Positions 1 through 10,208 are shown, counted from the first letter of the stretch. The stretch: 64,000 bases of DNA from Streptomyces sp. SolWspMP-5a-2 (GCF_900091845.1 NZ_FMCI01000183.1:1-64000); one strand, 5' to 3'. Notes: generated by a model from the letters alone, not told the origin. Numbers and translations: made by a program.

Positions 1-61
1 GGGGGGCCGGATGTGCGGACCCGGTGCCGCCCGCGCACCGGAGTTCCCGGCCCGCGTCGGG

Positions 62-1078
62 TCAGACCTCGCGCCAGGCCTCCAGTGCGAGGCCCGGCTC
101 GTCCTTGCGCCGGGTCAGCCGCAGCGTCCCCGTCGACGGCGCGTACGTCGCCGCCACCACCCGGTCCGCCGCGTCCCGCGCCAGCGACACCACGGCGTCC
201 GCCGGGAGCTGCGGACCCGACTCGGTCCACCAGGCGCCCGCCGACTCGCACTCGGTCGGGTACGCGGCGAAGGCGACCCGGCCGCTGGTCGAACGCTGCG
301 CGAGAAGCGTGCAGTCGTGGCCGTCCAGCACGCAGCGCACGGCCGCGACCGGGCCGGGACCGGCGGAGGCGAGCACCGCGACCGGTCTGCCGCCGGGGCG
401 CCACGCGCACAGCTCGCCCGACTCGTCGGTGTAGAAGAGGGTGCCGGCACCGGCCGAGGTGGCGAGGGCGCGCAGGGTGCCGGGCCTGACCGGCGTCTCG
501 ACCGCCTCCTCCAGGACCGGCACCGCGCCGGGCTCCTCCTGCCGCCAGTGCAGCAGGCCGCCGTCCACCGAGGCGAACAGCTCCACCAGCCCCGACTCCC
601 CGGTGACGGCGGCCAGTTCGTCCCCGACGTCCCCGCCCTTCAGGTCCCGCCAGGGGTCCCAGCCGCCCTTCTCCTTCTGCGCGACCATGCCGACCCCGCC
701 GCGCCGGGCGCGGACGAAGACATGGGCCCGGCCGCGGCCGTCCACGGCGACGGCGGGCGGTCCGGTGCGGGCGCCGGTCCGGTCGGGGTGGCCGACGGGG
801 ACCCAGTCGAGGGCCGCGAGCCGGGGCCTGAAATGGGTGGAGTGCACCAGACCGTGCTCGCCGCGGACGGTGGGCCGCCAGCTCACCAGATGGGTGTAGG
901 AGTCGTCGCCCTGGCCCAGCGCGGGCGGCGGCTCGACCACTTGGTCGCCGCCCACTCTCCGCGCGGGCGTCCAGGCACCGCCGGGCACGTACTCGGCCCG
1001 GCACTCGACCGCGTCCCCCGTCGGCAGGTAGACGCCGAGCCGCCCGTCGCGGCCCCGGATGAGCCAGTCGCCGTTCAC
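62..1078 (-). CDS. Hypothetical protein, possible beta-propeller/lectin-like fold
   Basis: The 338-residue product has no signal peptide or membrane segment. It shows repeated units of about 45 residues with Trp/Gly-rich turns, such as VDGRGRAHVFVRAR, VDGGLLHWRQEE and DESGELCAWRPGG. This resembles the PLL-like or sialidase-type beta-propellers often seen in Streptomyces proteins of unknown role. The start is a GTG with only a weak ribosome binding site, so the N-terminus is uncertain. It is transcribed away from the dehydrogenase gene at 1189. Function is not recognised; the propeller reading is inference from the repeat pattern. Confidence 0.6.
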   Translation of the reverse strand: MNGDWLIRGRDGRLGVYLPTGDAVECRAEYVPGGAWTPARRVGGDQVVEPPPALGQGDDSYTHLVSWRPTVRGEHGLVHSTHFRPRLAALDWVPVGHPDRTGARTGPPAVAVDGRGRAHVFVRARRGGVGMVAQKEKGGWDPWRDLKGGDVGDELAAVTGESGLVELFASVDGGLLHWRQEEPGAVPVLEEAVETPVRPGTLRALATSAGAGTLFYTDESGELCAWRPGGRPVAVLASAGPGPVAAVRCVLDGHDCTLLAQRSTSGRVAFAAYPTECESAGAWWTESGPQLPADAVVSLARDAADRVVAATYAPSTGTLRLTRRKDEPGLALEAWREV

Positions 1079-1188
1079 CGGTTCACTCTAAGCGGAACCT
1101 CTCCGGAGCGGTCCGGCGGGGAGCGCGGACCGGCCGCGCGGGGCAGGCTGGGGACGAGCAACCACCGTACGAGAGGGAAGCCGACCTC

Positions 1189-2079
1189 ATGACCGACAAG
1201 CTCACCGTGGCCGTCCTGGGCACGGGCATCATGGGCGCCGCGATGGCCCGCAACCTGGCCCGCGCCGGACACTCCGTCCGCGCCTGGAACCGCACCCGCG
1301 CCAAGGCCGAGCCGCTCACCGCCGACGGCGTCCGGGTCACCGGCACCGCCGCCGAGGCCGTCGAGGGCGCGCACGCCGTCCTGACCATGCTGTACGACGG
1401 TCCCGCGACCCTGGAGGTGATGCGCGAGGCCGCTCCCGCGCTGCCCAGGGGCGCGGCCTGGATCCAGTCGACGACCGCCGGGATCGACGGCGTCGCCGAT
1501 CTGGCCGCCTTCGCCGCCGACCACGGCCTGGTCTTCTACGACGCGCCCGTGCTCGGCACCCGGCAGCCCGCCGAGGCCGGGCAGCTGACCGTCCTGGCCG
1601 CCGGGCCCGCCGACGGACGCGCGGCGGTGACGCCGGTCTTCGAGGCGGTCGGCGCGCGCACGGTGTGGACCGGCGAGGACGGCGCCGCCGCGACCGCGAC
1701 CAAGCTGAAGCTGGTGGCCAACGGGTGGGTGCTGGCGGCCACTTCGGCGGCCGGTGAGGTCCTCGCCCTGTCCCGGGCGCTGGACGTGGACCCCGCGCGC
1801 TTCTTCGACCTCATCGACGGGGGCCCGCTGGACATGGGGTACCTGCGCGCCAAGACGGCGATGGTGCTGGAGGACCGGCTGACACCGGCGCAGTTCGCGG
1901 TGGAGACGGCGGCGAAGGACGCCCGGCTGATCGTGGCGGCGGGCGCGGCGAACGGGGTCCGCCTCGACGTGGCCGAGGCGAGCGCGGCCCGGATGGAACG
2001 GGCGGCGGCGTCGGGGCACGGGCAGGAGGACATGGTGGCGGCCTACTACGCGAGCTTCGAGGAGCCGGGAGCGGGGTGA
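1189..2079 (+). CDS. NAD(P)-dependent oxidoreductase, 3-hydroxyisobutyrate dehydrogenase family
   Basis: This 296-residue enzyme begins with a Rossmann dinucleotide motif (VLGTGIMGAAMARNLARAG, about residues 9-27). The arginine-rich NRTRAK loop after beta 2 suggests NADP preference. The central segment KLKLVANGW carries the lysine position that is catalytic in beta-hydroxyacid dehydrogenases, followed by the helical C-terminal domain. Length is normal for the family. A GAGAGGGAAG ribosome binding site precedes the ATG. Substrate cannot be told from sequence; relatives reduce short hydroxyacids, glyoxylate derivatives or imines. Confidence 0.85.
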   Translation: MTDKLTVAVLGTGIMGAAMARNLARAGHSVRAWNRTRAKAEPLTADGVRVTGTAAEAVEGAHAVLTMLYDGPATLEVMREAAPALPRGAAWIQSTTAGIDGVADLAAFAADHGLVFYDAPVLGTRQPAEAGQLTVLAAGPADGRAAVTPVFEAVGARTVWTGEDGAAATATKLKLVANGWVLAATSAAGEVLALSRALDVDPARFFDLIDGGPLDMGYLRAKTAMVLEDRLTPAQFAVETAAKDARLIVAAGAANGVRLDVAEASAARMERAAASGHGQEDMVAAYYASFEEPGAG

Positions 2080-2120
2080 GCGGCGCGGTCCCGGCCCGCG
2101 GGGCGTGCGAACCTGGGGGC

Positions 2121-2501
2121 ATGGACGCGGACGACCCCACCCCGACGCTGGTGATCGTGGACGGCGCCAACGTCGTCGGCTCGGTGCCCGACGGGTGGTG
2201 GCGCGACCGGCGCGGGGCCGCCGAGCGGCTGCGGGACCGGCTGGCGGCGGACGGTGTGCCGGGGCGGACCGGGCCGGTCGAGATCGTGCTCGTCGTCGAG
2301 GGCGCCGCCCGGGGTGTGGCGCCGGTGCCCGGGGTGCGGGTGGAGTCGGCGCCCGGCAGCGGGGACGACCACATGGTCGCCCTGGTCGCGGCGGCGCGCG
2401 GGCGCGCGGTCCTGGTCGTCACCGCCGACCGGGAACTGCGGCGCCGGGTGACGGACCTGGGCGCGGAGGTCGCGGGGCCCCGCACGGTCAGACCCGCCTG
2501 A
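2121..2501 (+). CDS. NYN/YacP-like PIN-fold nuclease domain protein
   Basis: The 126-residue protein starts with a short leader and then VIVDGANVVGSVPDGWWRDR, the Asp-Gly-Ala-Asn signature of NYN/PIN-fold ribonucleases. A second acidic patch (SGDDHMVALV) and the final strand VVTADRELRRRV complete the family pattern of metal-binding acids. Such Streptomyces proteins are often labelled NTP pyrophosphohydrolase, but the motif points to a PIN-like nuclease fold. The ATG at 2121 is chosen because it sits directly before the conserved region; an in-frame GTG at 2076 would add 15 residues lacking family similarity. Confidence 0.7.
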   Translation: MDADDPTPTLVIVDGANVVGSVPDGWWRDRRGAAERLRDRLAADGVPGRTGPVEIVLVVEGAARGVAPVPGVRVESAPGSGDDHMVALVAAARGRAVLVVTADRELRRRVTDLGAEVAGPRTVRPA

Positions 2502-2645
2502 CCCGGCGCGGGCCCTCCGGACACCTGACACCCCGTAGCACCCCGCCCGCCCGGCCCGCGCCGTCCGCCGCCCGGCATCGCGCCCCGCCCGACCGGCCTC
2601 ACGCCGGGTGCCCGCCGGGGCGGGGCGCGCTTCCGGGGGCCGTCC

Positions 2646-4091
2646 TCACGGCATCCGCGCGTACAGGACCGCGCCGTCGACCTTCCCCGTCTCCTCGTAG
2701 CCGTCGGCCAGCAGGCGGCGCAGGGTCGGGACGCGGGCGGGGCCGTAGGGACGGCCGCGCGAGTCGTCGACGATCAGGACGGGCGGGCGCCGTACGGTCT
2801 CCCGGCGGAACACCGTCCAGGCGCCGTCGACCGCGAACTCCTCCCCGACCTGGGGGCCGTCCCGGCCGCCGCTGAAGTTGGTGAGCAGCCCGGCGGTGAG
2901 GTAGCGGCTGGCGGGGGCGCGGTCGGCCAGCCAGTAGGTCTCCGGGTGCATGCCCCAGATCAGGACGCGGTCGCCGGGGCGGGTCCGGTCGGCGACGGCG
3001 TGCGCGAGGCGCTGCGCGTGGGTGAGTTCGGCGCGCGGCGCGAACAGGCCCCAGGTGAGGAAGAGGGCGCAGGAGCAGCAGGCGGTGAGGACGGCGGCCG
3101 ACAGCCGTTCCCTGGGCAGGATCTGCAGGGCGGCCGTCGCCAACAGGACGAGCGGCGGCACCAGTTGCAGGTAGTAGTGGCCGAAGAAGTGGAAACCGGC
3201 GAGCACCGCCCCGGCCGACGCGGCGAGCCACAGCCACAGGTCCGCCGCCCCCGTGCGGGCGATCCGCAGCACCCGCAGCACCGGCGGCAGCAGCCCGGCG
3301 CAGCCCGCCATGAGGATCGCCGTGTTGGTCAACCCCCGTGACAGGACGTGGAGTTCGGAGCCGGTGAAGGTGGTGGCGTAGGCGCCCGAACCGGTGACGG
3401 TCCAGAACAGGAACCCGGCGGGGTCGGTGAGCGCGGCGGCGCCCAGCACCGGCAGCACCAGCCCGGCGAGCAGCCGCAGCGTCCCGCCCCGCTGCCGGGC
3501 GCACAGCCACAGCACCGGCAGCAGCACCGCGCCGCCGGTCTGCTTGGCGAGGAACGCGCAGGCGACGGCCGCGCCCGCGGCGCCCCACCGGCGCCGGTCA
3601 GCGCACCACATGGCGGCCGCGGTGCACGGCAGCATGAACACCTCGAACCCGGCGGCCTGCGCGTCCTCGGGGTTGAGCCCGACGGAGGCCAGCAGGTAGA
3701 GGGTGCCCGCGGTGCGGCCGGCCGTGTCGCCCCAGCGGCGGCGGGCGAGGGAGGCGAGCAGCGCGGCGGTGAGGAGGTGGGCGAGGACGGCCAGGACGCG
3801 GACCGGGGTCAGCGAGCCCGAGCCGCAGAGGGCGAAGGCGCCTTCGTAGAGCCAGGGCACCAGGGGCGGTTTGCGGTCGACGACCGTCTGGTAGAGGGCG
3901 CCGCCGTGCGCCAGTATCCGCGCCTGGACGGCGAGATAGCCCTCGTCGGGGTTCCACAGCGGGCGGACGAAGGAGGGGACGCGGGTGACGCAGGCCAGCG
4001 TCGCCAGCAGGGGCAGCAGTCGTCTCCAGTAGCCGGGCGCGGCGACTGCGGAGCGTGCCGGGGCGGGCTGCGCGACGAGCATGGGGTGCAC
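2646..4091 (-). CDS. Polytopic membrane glycosyltransferase, GT39/ArnT-like
   Basis: A 481-residue protein with about ten hydrophobic segments. The first extracytoplasmic loop contains RPLWNPDEGYLAVQARI, matching the acidic PDE/DE signature of lipid-linked sugar transferases (GT39, PMT, ArnT). It is followed by DRKPPLVPWLYE, also typical of this family. The enzyme probably transfers a sugar from polyprenyl-phosphate to an acceptor at the outer membrane face; the acceptor is unknown. The start may be this GTG or the ATG nine bases downstream (4082). Convergent with the NYN gene upstream. Confidence 0.75.
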   Translation of the reverse strand: MHPMLVAQPAPARSAVAAPGYWRRLLPLLATLACVTRVPSFVRPLWNPDEGYLAVQARILAHGGALYQTVVDRKPPLVPWLYEGAFALCGSGSLTPVRVLAVLAHLLTAALLASLARRRWGDTAGRTAGTLYLLASVGLNPEDAQAAGFEVFMLPCTAAAMWCADRRRWGAAGAAVACAFLAKQTGGAVLLPVLWLCARQRGGTLRLLAGLVLPVLGAAALTDPAGFLFWTVTGSGAYATTFTGSELHVLSRGLTNTAILMAGCAGLLPPVLRVLRIARTGAADLWLWLAASAGAVLAGFHFFGHYYLQLVPPLVLLATAALQILPRERLSAAVLTACCSCALFLTWGLFAPRAELTHAQRLAHAVADRTRPGDRVLIWGMHPETYWLADRAPASRYLTAGLLTNFSGGRDGPQVGEEFAVDGAWTVFRRETVRRPPVLIVDDSRGRPYGPARVPTLRRLLADGYEETGKVDGAVLYARMP

Positions 4092-4155
4092 GCTATCCGG
4101 CCCCGCAGTCCCTGCCGAAGCGGGACATACGGGGCCGGGGTGACGGATACCGCGA

Positions 4156-5658
4156 CTACGGGCGGTCGCCGGTCTCCTGTTCGGACCGGCCGGGGGCGAG
4201 GCGGCTGTGGGTGCGGCCGTAGAGGAAGTAGACGGCGAAGCCGATGACCATCCAGATGGCGAACCGCAGCCAGGTCTCGGCGGGCAGGTTCAGCATCAGC
4301 CAGAGCGAGGCGCACACGGACACGATCGGCAGGATCGGCACCAGCGGGGTGCGGAAGGAGCGGGGCAGGTCGGGGCGGGTGTTGCGCAGGATGACTACAC
4401 CGACGGCGACCACCACGAAGGCGAACAGGGTGCCGATGTTCACCAGCTCGGCCAGCTCGCTGAGGCTGGTGAACCCGGCCACGATCGCGATGATCACGCC
4501 GAGCAGGATGGTCGGCCGGTAGGGGGTCTTGAACCGCGGGTGGACGTGCGAGAAGAACCTCGGCAGGAGTCCGTCGCGGCTCATCGCGAAGAAGACCCGG
4601 GTCTGGCCGAGCAGCAGGATCATGCAGACGGTGGTGAGGCCGACGGCCGCGCCGAAGCTGATCACGCCCGCGTACCAGGGGTGGCCGACGGCCTTGAACG
4701 CGTCGGCGAGGGGGGCGTCCACGGAGAGCTGGGTGTACTTCTGCATGCCGGTGACGACGATGGAGACGGCCACGTAGAGCGTGGTGCAGATGACGAGGGA
4801 GCCGAGGATGCCGCGGGGCATGTCGCGCTGCGGGTTGCGGGTCTCCTCGGCGGCGGTGGCGACGACGTCGAAGCCGATGAAGGCGAAGAAGACGACGGAC
4901 GCAGCGGTGAAGATGCCCAGCAGGCCGAAGTTGGACGGTGCCCAGCCGAACATGAGCTGGATCAGCGGCGCCTTCAGGCTGCCGCCCGCCTCGACCGGCT
5001 CCGACTTCGGGATGAACGGCTTGTAGTTGTCGCCCTTGACGAAGAACGCGCCCGCGATGATCACCAGGAGCACGACGGCGACCTTGATGGCGACGACGAC
5101 CGAGGTGACCCGCGCCGACAGCTTCATGCCGAGGACGAGGATGCCGGTGAGGACCAGGATCAGCACGGCGGCCAGGAGGTCGAAGCCGAAGCCGTGCGCG
5201 CCCTCCCGGCTGCCGAGGTACTCCGGCAGGTGCCAGCCCGCGTTCTCCAAGAGGGAGGCGACGTAGCCGGACCAGCCGACGGCGACCACCGCGGTGCCCA
5301 GCGCGAACTCCAGGACCAGGTCCCAGCCGATGATCCAGGCGGGCAGCTCCCCGAGGGAGGCGTAGGAGAAGGTGTACGCCGACCCGGCCACCGGGACGGT
5401 GGAGGCGAACTCGGCGTAGCAGAGGGCGGCGAGGGCGCAGACCACGCCGGCCACCACGAAGGACAGGGCGACGGCGGGACCCGCGTTGGTCTTGGCCACC
5501 GTGCCGGTGAGAACGAAGATGCCGGTGCCGATGATGACCCCGACACCGAAGACGGTCAGATCCAGCGCGGAGAGGCTCTTCTTCAGCGCGTGTTCCGGCT
5601 GCTCGGTGTCGCGGATGGACTGCTCGACCTTCTTCGTCCGGAAGAGGGTGCTGCTCAC
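4156..5658 (-). CDS. APC-superfamily amino acid permease
   Basis: A 500-residue transporter with about twelve hydrophobic helices. The segment LTVFGVGVIIGTGIFVLTG near residue 34 is the unwound helix-1 substrate motif of the APC superfamily, and FIGFDVVATAAEETRNPQRDMP marks helix 6 and its loop. Overall it matches cationic amino-acid transporters (CAT/YfnA type). A GGGAGG ribosome binding site lies six bases before the GTG start. It lies next to dxs on the same strand, separated by a terminator, so it is a separate transcript. Confidence 0.88.
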   Translation of the reverse strand: MSSTLFRTKKVEQSIRDTEQPEHALKKSLSALDLTVFGVGVIIGTGIFVLTGTVAKTNAGPAVALSFVVAGVVCALAALCYAEFASTVPVAGSAYTFSYASLGELPAWIIGWDLVLEFALGTAVVAVGWSGYVASLLENAGWHLPEYLGSREGAHGFGFDLLAAVLILVLTGILVLGMKLSARVTSVVVAIKVAVVLLVIIAGAFFVKGDNYKPFIPKSEPVEAGGSLKAPLIQLMFGWAPSNFGLLGIFTAASVVFFAFIGFDVVATAAEETRNPQRDMPRGILGSLVICTTLYVAVSIVVTGMQKYTQLSVDAPLADAFKAVGHPWYAGVISFGAAVGLTTVCMILLLGQTRVFFAMSRDGLLPRFFSHVHPRFKTPYRPTILLGVIIAIVAGFTSLSELAELVNIGTLFAFVVVAVGVVILRNTRPDLPRSFRTPLVPILPIVSVCASLWLMLNLPAETWLRFAIWMVIGFAVYFLYGRTHSRLAPGRSEQETGDRP

Positions 5659-5743
5659 GTGAACCTCCCACGCTTCGTCGTCCTCGACATGATCGAGAGG
5701 GGGCGCGGTACGTATGCCCCGACGCGGCCGGATTCACGCGGAC

Positions 5744-5783
5744 GGGCCGGTTCCACCACCCGTGACAGTGGCGGAACCGGCCC
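5744..5783 (-). terminator. Intrinsic terminator of dxs
   Basis: Eleven-base perfect inverted repeat GGGCCGGTTCC / GGAACCGGCCC with an 18-base loop, just after the dxs stop codon and before the permease start. There is no U-tract, as is usual in Streptomyces. Confidence 0.7.
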
Positions 5784-5801
5784 ATCCGGTGGTACCTCGG
5801 G

Positions 5802-7727
5802 TCAGTCGCGCGCGGGCTCCACCGCGTCGACGCCCTCGGTGGTGCCGTAGCGGCCGTCCATCTTGGAGACGAGTCCGGTGACCTGGCGGGCGATGTCCGG
5901 GGCGGTCAGGCCGATCTCGGTGAGGACCTCGGCGCGCGAGGCGTGGTCGAGGAAGCGCGGCGGGATGCCGAAGTCGCGCAGCGGCACGTCGACGCCCGCG
6001 TCCCGCAGGGCCTGCGCGATCGTCGAGCCGACGCCGCCGACCCGGCTGTTGTCCTCGACCGTGACGACGACGCGGTGCCGCTCGGCGAGCGGGGCCATGG
6101 CCTCGTCGACGGGCTTGACCCAGCGCGGGTCGACGACGGTGGTGGTGATGCCCTGCCGGTCCAGGAGGGCGGCGATCTCCAGGCACATCGGGGCGAGGGC
6201 GCCCACCGAGACCAGGAGCACGTCCGGGGTGTCGGTGCCGGGCTCGCGCAGCACGTCCATGGCGCCGACGCGGCCCACGGCGGGCACGGCGGGGCCGACG
6301 GCGCCCTTGGAGAAGCGGACCACGGTCGGCGCGTCCTCGATCTCGACGGCCTCGCGGAGCTGGGCGCGGACCTGGTCGGCGTCGCGCGGGGCGGAGAGCC
6401 GCAGGCCGGGGACGACCTGGAGGATCGACATGTCCCACATGCCGTTGTGGGAGGCGCCGTCGGTTCCGGTGACCCCGGCCCGGTCGAGCACGAAGGTCAC
6501 GCCGCAGCGGTGCAGGGCCACGTCCATCAGGACCTGGTCGAAGGCCCGGTTGAGGAAGGTGGCGTAGACGGCGAAGACCGGGTGGACGCCGCCGGCGGCG
6601 AGACCGGCGGCGGAGACCGCGCCGTGCTGCTCGGCGATGCCGACGTCGTAGATCCGGTCGGGGAAGGCGTCGGCGAACTTCTTCAGGCCGACCGGCTGGA
6701 GCATCGCGGCGGTGATCGCGACGATGTCCTCGCGCTCCTTGCCGAGCGCGACCATCTCGTCGCCGAAGACGGAGGTCCAGTCGGCGCCGGACGCCTTGAC
6801 CGGCAGGCCGGTGTCGGGGTGGATGGGTCCGATGCCGTGGAAGCGGTCGGCCTCGTCCTGGAGGGCAGGCTGGTAGCCGCGGCCCTTCTCGGTGAGGACG
6901 TGCACGATCACCGGGCCGCCGAACCGCTTGGCGCGGGCCAGCGCGGACTCCATGGCCTCGATGTCGTGGCCGTCGATGGGGCCGACGTACTTGAGGCCGA
7001 GGTCCTCGAACATGCCCTGCGGGGCGATGAAGTCCTTGAGGCCCTTCTTGGCGCCGTGCAGGGTCTCGTAGAGCGGCCTGCCGACGACCGGGGTGCGCTC
7101 CAGGAGGTCCTTGCCGCGGGCCAGGAAGCGCTCGTAGCCGTCGGTGGTGCGCAGGGTGGCGAGGTGGTTGGCGAGGCCGCCGATGGTGGGCGCGTAGGAG
7201 CGCTCGTTGTCGTTGACGACGATGACCAGCGGGCGGTCCTTGGCGTCGGCGATGTTGTTCAGCGCCTCCCAGGCCATGCCGCCGGTGAGGGCGCCGTCCC
7301 CGATGACGGCGACGACACGGTCGTCGCGTTTGCGGATCTGGTTGGCCTTGGCCAGTCCGTCGGCCCAGCCGAGGACCGTCGAGGCGTGGCTGTTCTCGAT
7401 CACGTCGTGCTCGGACTCGGCCTGCGAGGGGTAGCCGGAGAGGCCGCCCTTCATCTTCAGGCGGGAGAAGTCCTGACGGCCGGTGAGCAGCTTGTGCACG
7501 TAGGACTGGTGGCCGGTGTCCCACAGGACCTTGTCCCTCGGGGACTCGAAGACCCGGTGCAGGGCGATGGTCAGCTCGACCACACCGAGGTTCGGACCGA
7601 GGTGGCCGCCGGTCTTGGAGACGGCGTCGACCAGGAAGGCGCGGATCTCCTCCGCCAGCAGGTTCAGCTCGTCCAGGCTGAGCCGGTCCAGATCGCGCGG
7701 TCCCGTGATGCGGGTCAGCAGCGGCAC
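5802..7727 (-). CDS. dxs: 1-deoxy-D-xylulose-5-phosphate synthase
   Basis: This thiamine diphosphate enzyme condenses pyruvate and glyceraldehyde-3-phosphate in the first step of the MEP isoprenoid pathway. The 641-residue length is normal. Visible hallmarks are [16 protein letters not shown] with the ThDP-contacting histidine, the ThDP/Mg site [16 protein letters not shown], the transketolase-like [18 protein letters not shown] containing the catalytic Glu, and [15 protein letters not shown]. The GTG start follows AAGGAGG by six bases. It is not co-transcribed with xylH, since hairpins flank it. S. coelicolor dxs (SCO6013, from memory) occupies the same place beside xylFGH. Confidence 0.97.
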   Translation of the reverse strand: MPLLTRITGPRDLDRLSLDELNLLAEEIRAFLVDAVSKTGGHLGPNLGVVELTIALHRVFESPRDKVLWDTGHQSYVHKLLTGRQDFSRLKMKGGLSGYPSQAESEHDVIENSHASTVLGWADGLAKANQIRKRDDRVVAVIGDGALTGGMAWEALNNIADAKDRPLVIVVNDNERSYAPTIGGLANHLATLRTTDGYERFLARGKDLLERTPVVGRPLYETLHGAKKGLKDFIAPQGMFEDLGLKYVGPIDGHDIEAMESALARAKRFGGPVIVHVLTEKGRGYQPALQDEADRFHGIGPIHPDTGLPVKASGADWTSVFGDEMVALGKEREDIVAITAAMLQPVGLKKFADAFPDRIYDVGIAEQHGAVSAAGLAAGGVHPVFAVYATFLNRAFDQVLMDVALHRCGVTFVLDRAGVTGTDGASHNGMWDMSILQVVPGLRLSAPRDADQVRAQLREAVEIEDAPTVVRFSKGAVGPAVPAVGRVGAMDVLREPGTDTPDVLLVSVGALAPMCLEIAALLDRQGITTTVVDPRWVKPVDEAMAPLAERHRVVVTVEDNSRVGGVGSTIAQALRDAGVDVPLRDFGIPPRFLDHASRAEVLTEIGLTAPDIARQVTGLVSKMDGRYGTTEGVDAVEPARD

Positions 7728-7860
7728 CCGTGCCTCCTTGCAGTAGAGCTGTTGCCGGGCTTGTCGAGTCTAATGTTCCGCCTCCGCGGGCGGCGTCCGG
7801 GCGGTGCGTCGTACGTCACGCGATCGGCTGTACCCAAGATCTGCCTGACCTATGACATGA

Positions 7861-7894
7861 CTGTGCCCGGCACCGCCATTGGTGCCGGGCACAG
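7861..7894 (-). terminator. Intrinsic terminator of xylFGH
   Basis: A perfect 14-base stem (7861-7874 with 7881-7894) and a six-base loop lie about 40 bases past the xylH stop, before the dxs promoter region. Confidence 0.75.
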
Positions 7895-7931
7895 GTTCCT
7901 GGGGCCGCTAGGGCGTGGTCCGGGGCACGCG

Positions 7932-9227
7932 CTAGGCGCGGCCGGCCGTCTTCTGCGTCTTGCGGGTGATCGAGTCGATCACGACCGTGGTCAGCAGCAC
8001 CGCGGCGGTGATCATGTACTTCACCGGCTCGGCGATGGACTCGAGCTGGAGGCCGTACTGGATGGAGACGATCACCAGGACACCCAGCAGGGCGTTCCAG
8101 GTGCGACCCCGGCCGCCGAAGAGCGAGGTACCGCCGATGACGGCCGCCGCGATGGCGTTCATCAGCAGGTCACCGGTGCCGGCGCTCTGGTTGGCCGAGG
8201 CGATCTTGGAGGCCAGGAAGAGGCCGCCGACGGCCGCGAAGCCGCCGGAGATCGCGAAGACCGATATGCGCACCGCGGTGACGTTGATGCCCGCGCGGCG
8301 GGACGCCTCGACGCTGCCGCCGAGCGCGAAGACCTTGCGCCCGTAGGAGGTGCGGCGGAGCAGGAAGTCGGTGCCGATCAGGAAGACCAGGAAGATCAGC
8401 GTGGCCAACGGCAGGCCCTTGTACTGGTTGTACATCGCCGCCGCGGCGAACGCGACGACGGCCAGCAGCACCGTCCGCATGAGCGTGTCGCTCAGCGGGC
8501 GGGACGGGATGCCGACGGCCTCACGGCGCCGGTTGCCCAGGAACGAGGTGAGGAAGAAGACCGCGACGACGACCGCGGCGAGCAGGTAGGCGGCGGCCAC
8601 GTCCGAGAAGAAGTACGTGGTCAGCTTGCCGATCAGGCCGTCGCTGTCGAGGTTGATGGTGCCGTTCTCGCCCAGGATCTTCAGCATGAAGCCGAGCCAG
8701 AACAGCAGGCCCGCCAGGGTCACGGCGAAGGCGGGGGCGCCCAGCACCGCGAAGAAGAAGCCGTGCAGCGCGCCGATGACCGCGCCCGCGACGACGGCCA
8801 GCAGCACGGCCGCCCACTCGGGCCAGCCCTGGTTGACGGCGAGGACGGCGGCGATGGCGCTCGACGCGCCGCTGACCGAGCCGACCGACAGGTCGATCTC
8901 GCCGAGCAGCAGCACGAAGACGATGCCGACGGAGATCATGCCGGTGCCGACCATCGTGACGCTGATGTCACTGATGTTCTGCGCGGAGAGGAAGTTGGAG
9001 TTGAGGCTCTGGAAGATCACGCAGATGGCGATCAGGCCGATGACGACGGGCATCGAGCCCAGCTCGCCGGCCTTCAGCTTCCGCTTGAACTCGCCGAAGT
9101 AGCCCGCCAGTCCCTGCTCGCGCACGAGCAGCCGCGGGTCGACGGCCGTCACCGCGGCCGCGGCGGCCTCGGTGTTCTCGACGGTGTTCGCGCCCTGCGG
9201 CGTCGCGGAGGTCTTGTCGACGCTCAC
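7932..9227 (-). CDS. xylH: Xylose-type sugar ABC transporter permease
   Basis: A 431-residue membrane protein of the ribose/xylose permease family (BPD_transp_2). A cytoplasmic N-terminus of about 55 residues precedes roughly ten helices. The motifs LLLGEIDLSVGSVSGASSA and VIGGTSLFGGRGR are the periplasmic-loop and coupling signatures of RbsC/XylH proteins. Translation starts at a GTG that overlaps the xylG stop codon (GTGA), so the two are translationally coupled. With XylG and XylF it forms an importer assigned to xylose in S. coelicolor (SCO6009-6011, from memory). Confidence 0.9.
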   Translation of the reverse strand: MSVDKTSATPQGANTVENTEAAAAAVTAVDPRLLVREQGLAGYFGEFKRKLKAGELGSMPVVIGLIAICVIFQSLNSNFLSAQNISDISVTMVGTGMISVGIVFVLLLGEIDLSVGSVSGASSAIAAVLAVNQGWPEWAAVLLAVVAGAVIGALHGFFFAVLGAPAFAVTLAGLLFWLGFMLKILGENGTINLDSDGLIGKLTTYFFSDVAAAYLLAAVVVAVFFLTSFLGNRRREAVGIPSRPLSDTLMRTVLLAVVAFAAAAMYNQYKGLPLATLIFLVFLIGTDFLLRRTSYGRKVFALGGSVEASRRAGINVTAVRISVFAISGGFAAVGGLFLASKIASANQSAGTGDLLMNAIAAAVIGGTSLFGGRGRTWNALLGVLVIVSIQYGLQLESIAEPVKYMITAAVLLTTVVIDSITRKTQKTAGRA

Positions 9228-10015
9228 TGGGAAGCCTCCCCGTTCGTGCTGGTCGTGCGGGCCGCACGGCGGGTGACCGCGTTGTCGGTGGCGCCGGTGA
9301 TGGCGGAGATGATCTCCTCCTGCGAGGTCGTCTTGACCTCGAAGACACCGTTGTTCTGGCCCAGGCGCAGCACGGCGACCTTGTCGGCCACGGCCTTGAC
9401 GTCGGCCATGTTGTGGCTGATGAGGATGACGGCGTGGCCGCGCTCGCGCAGCCGCTCGACCAGGTCGAGGACCTGCGCGGTCTGCTCGACGCCGAGCGCC
9501 GCGGTGGGCTCGTCGAGGATGACCAGCTTGGGCTCGCCGAGCATGGAGCGGGCGATGGCCACGGTCTGGCGCTGACCGCCGGAGAGCGAGGCGATCGGGA
9601 TGCGCACGCTGGGGATGCGGATGGAGAGCGTGCGCAGCAGCTCCTGTGCGCGGCGCTCCATCTCGACCTCGTCGAGGACGCCCCACTTCTTCAGCTCGCG
9701 GCCGAGGAAGAGGTTGCCGACGACGTCGATGTTGTCGCACAGCGCGAGGTCCTGGTAGACGGTCGCGATGCCCAGGGACTGGGCGTCGTGCGGCCGGTTG
9801 ATCTGGACGGCGTCGCCGTCCCACTCGATGACGCCCTCATCGATGGGGTGCACGCCGGCGATCGTCTTGACCAGCGTGGACTTTCCGGCTCCGTTGTCGC
9901 CCACCAGGGCGACCACCTCACCGGCGTGGACCTCAAGCTCGACATCGGTGAGCGCCTGGACGGCACCGAATCGCTTGGAGACCCCGCGCAACGCCAGCAC
10001 GGGCGTAGCGGACAC
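9224..10015 (-). CDS. xylG: Xylose-type sugar ABC transporter ATPase
   Basis: A single-cassette ATPase of about 263 residues: Walker A GDNGAGKST, Q-loop, signature LSGGQRQ, Walker B LVILDEPTAAL and the H-loop histidine ISHN. Most sugar importers of this class use a fused double cassette. This half-size form is typical of the streptomycete xylG clade and implies a homodimer. I prefer the GTG at 10015, nine bases after GAAGGAG; the ATG at 10024 directly abuts that ribosome binding site. Second gene of xylFGH. Confidence 0.92.
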   Translation of the reverse strand: MSATPVLALRGVSKRFGAVQALTDVELEVHAGEVVALVGDNGAGKSTLVKTIAGVHPIDEGVIEWDGDAVQINRPHDAQSLGIATVYQDLALCDNIDVVGNLFLGRELKKWGVLDEVEMERRAQELLRTLSIRIPSVRIPIASLSGGQRQTVAIARSMLGEPKLVILDEPTAALGVEQTAQVLDLVERLRERGHAVILISHNMADVKAVADKVAVLRLGQNNGVFEVKTTSQEEIISAITGATDNAVTRRAARTTSTNGEASQ

Positions 10016-10208
10016 GTGAACCATCTCCTTCGCCGCCTGACCCGGCGGAAGGTAGTGCAAAAGATTGGGGGGAGGTGTTCCGTCCGGCGCCCCGCGCCGA
10101 GCTTGCGGGGCTGTCTGATGCGCGGGGCACCGGAGGAGTCTGGGCGGCGCGGTCCCGCGGGCGGGCCCTGGAACGGGTCACGCGCCGCGTGTGGGGACCG
10201 CGGGCCGC

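Noticed and set aside
1-61. Fragment of a gene at the left edge
   Set aside because: Too short to support a coding call on either strand.
5943-9575. Very long open frame on the plus strand opposite dxs and xylGH
   Set aside because: Composition is that of an antisense shadow in high-GC DNA (runs of Gly, Asp, Val, Arg), and the opposite strand encodes well-known proteins.
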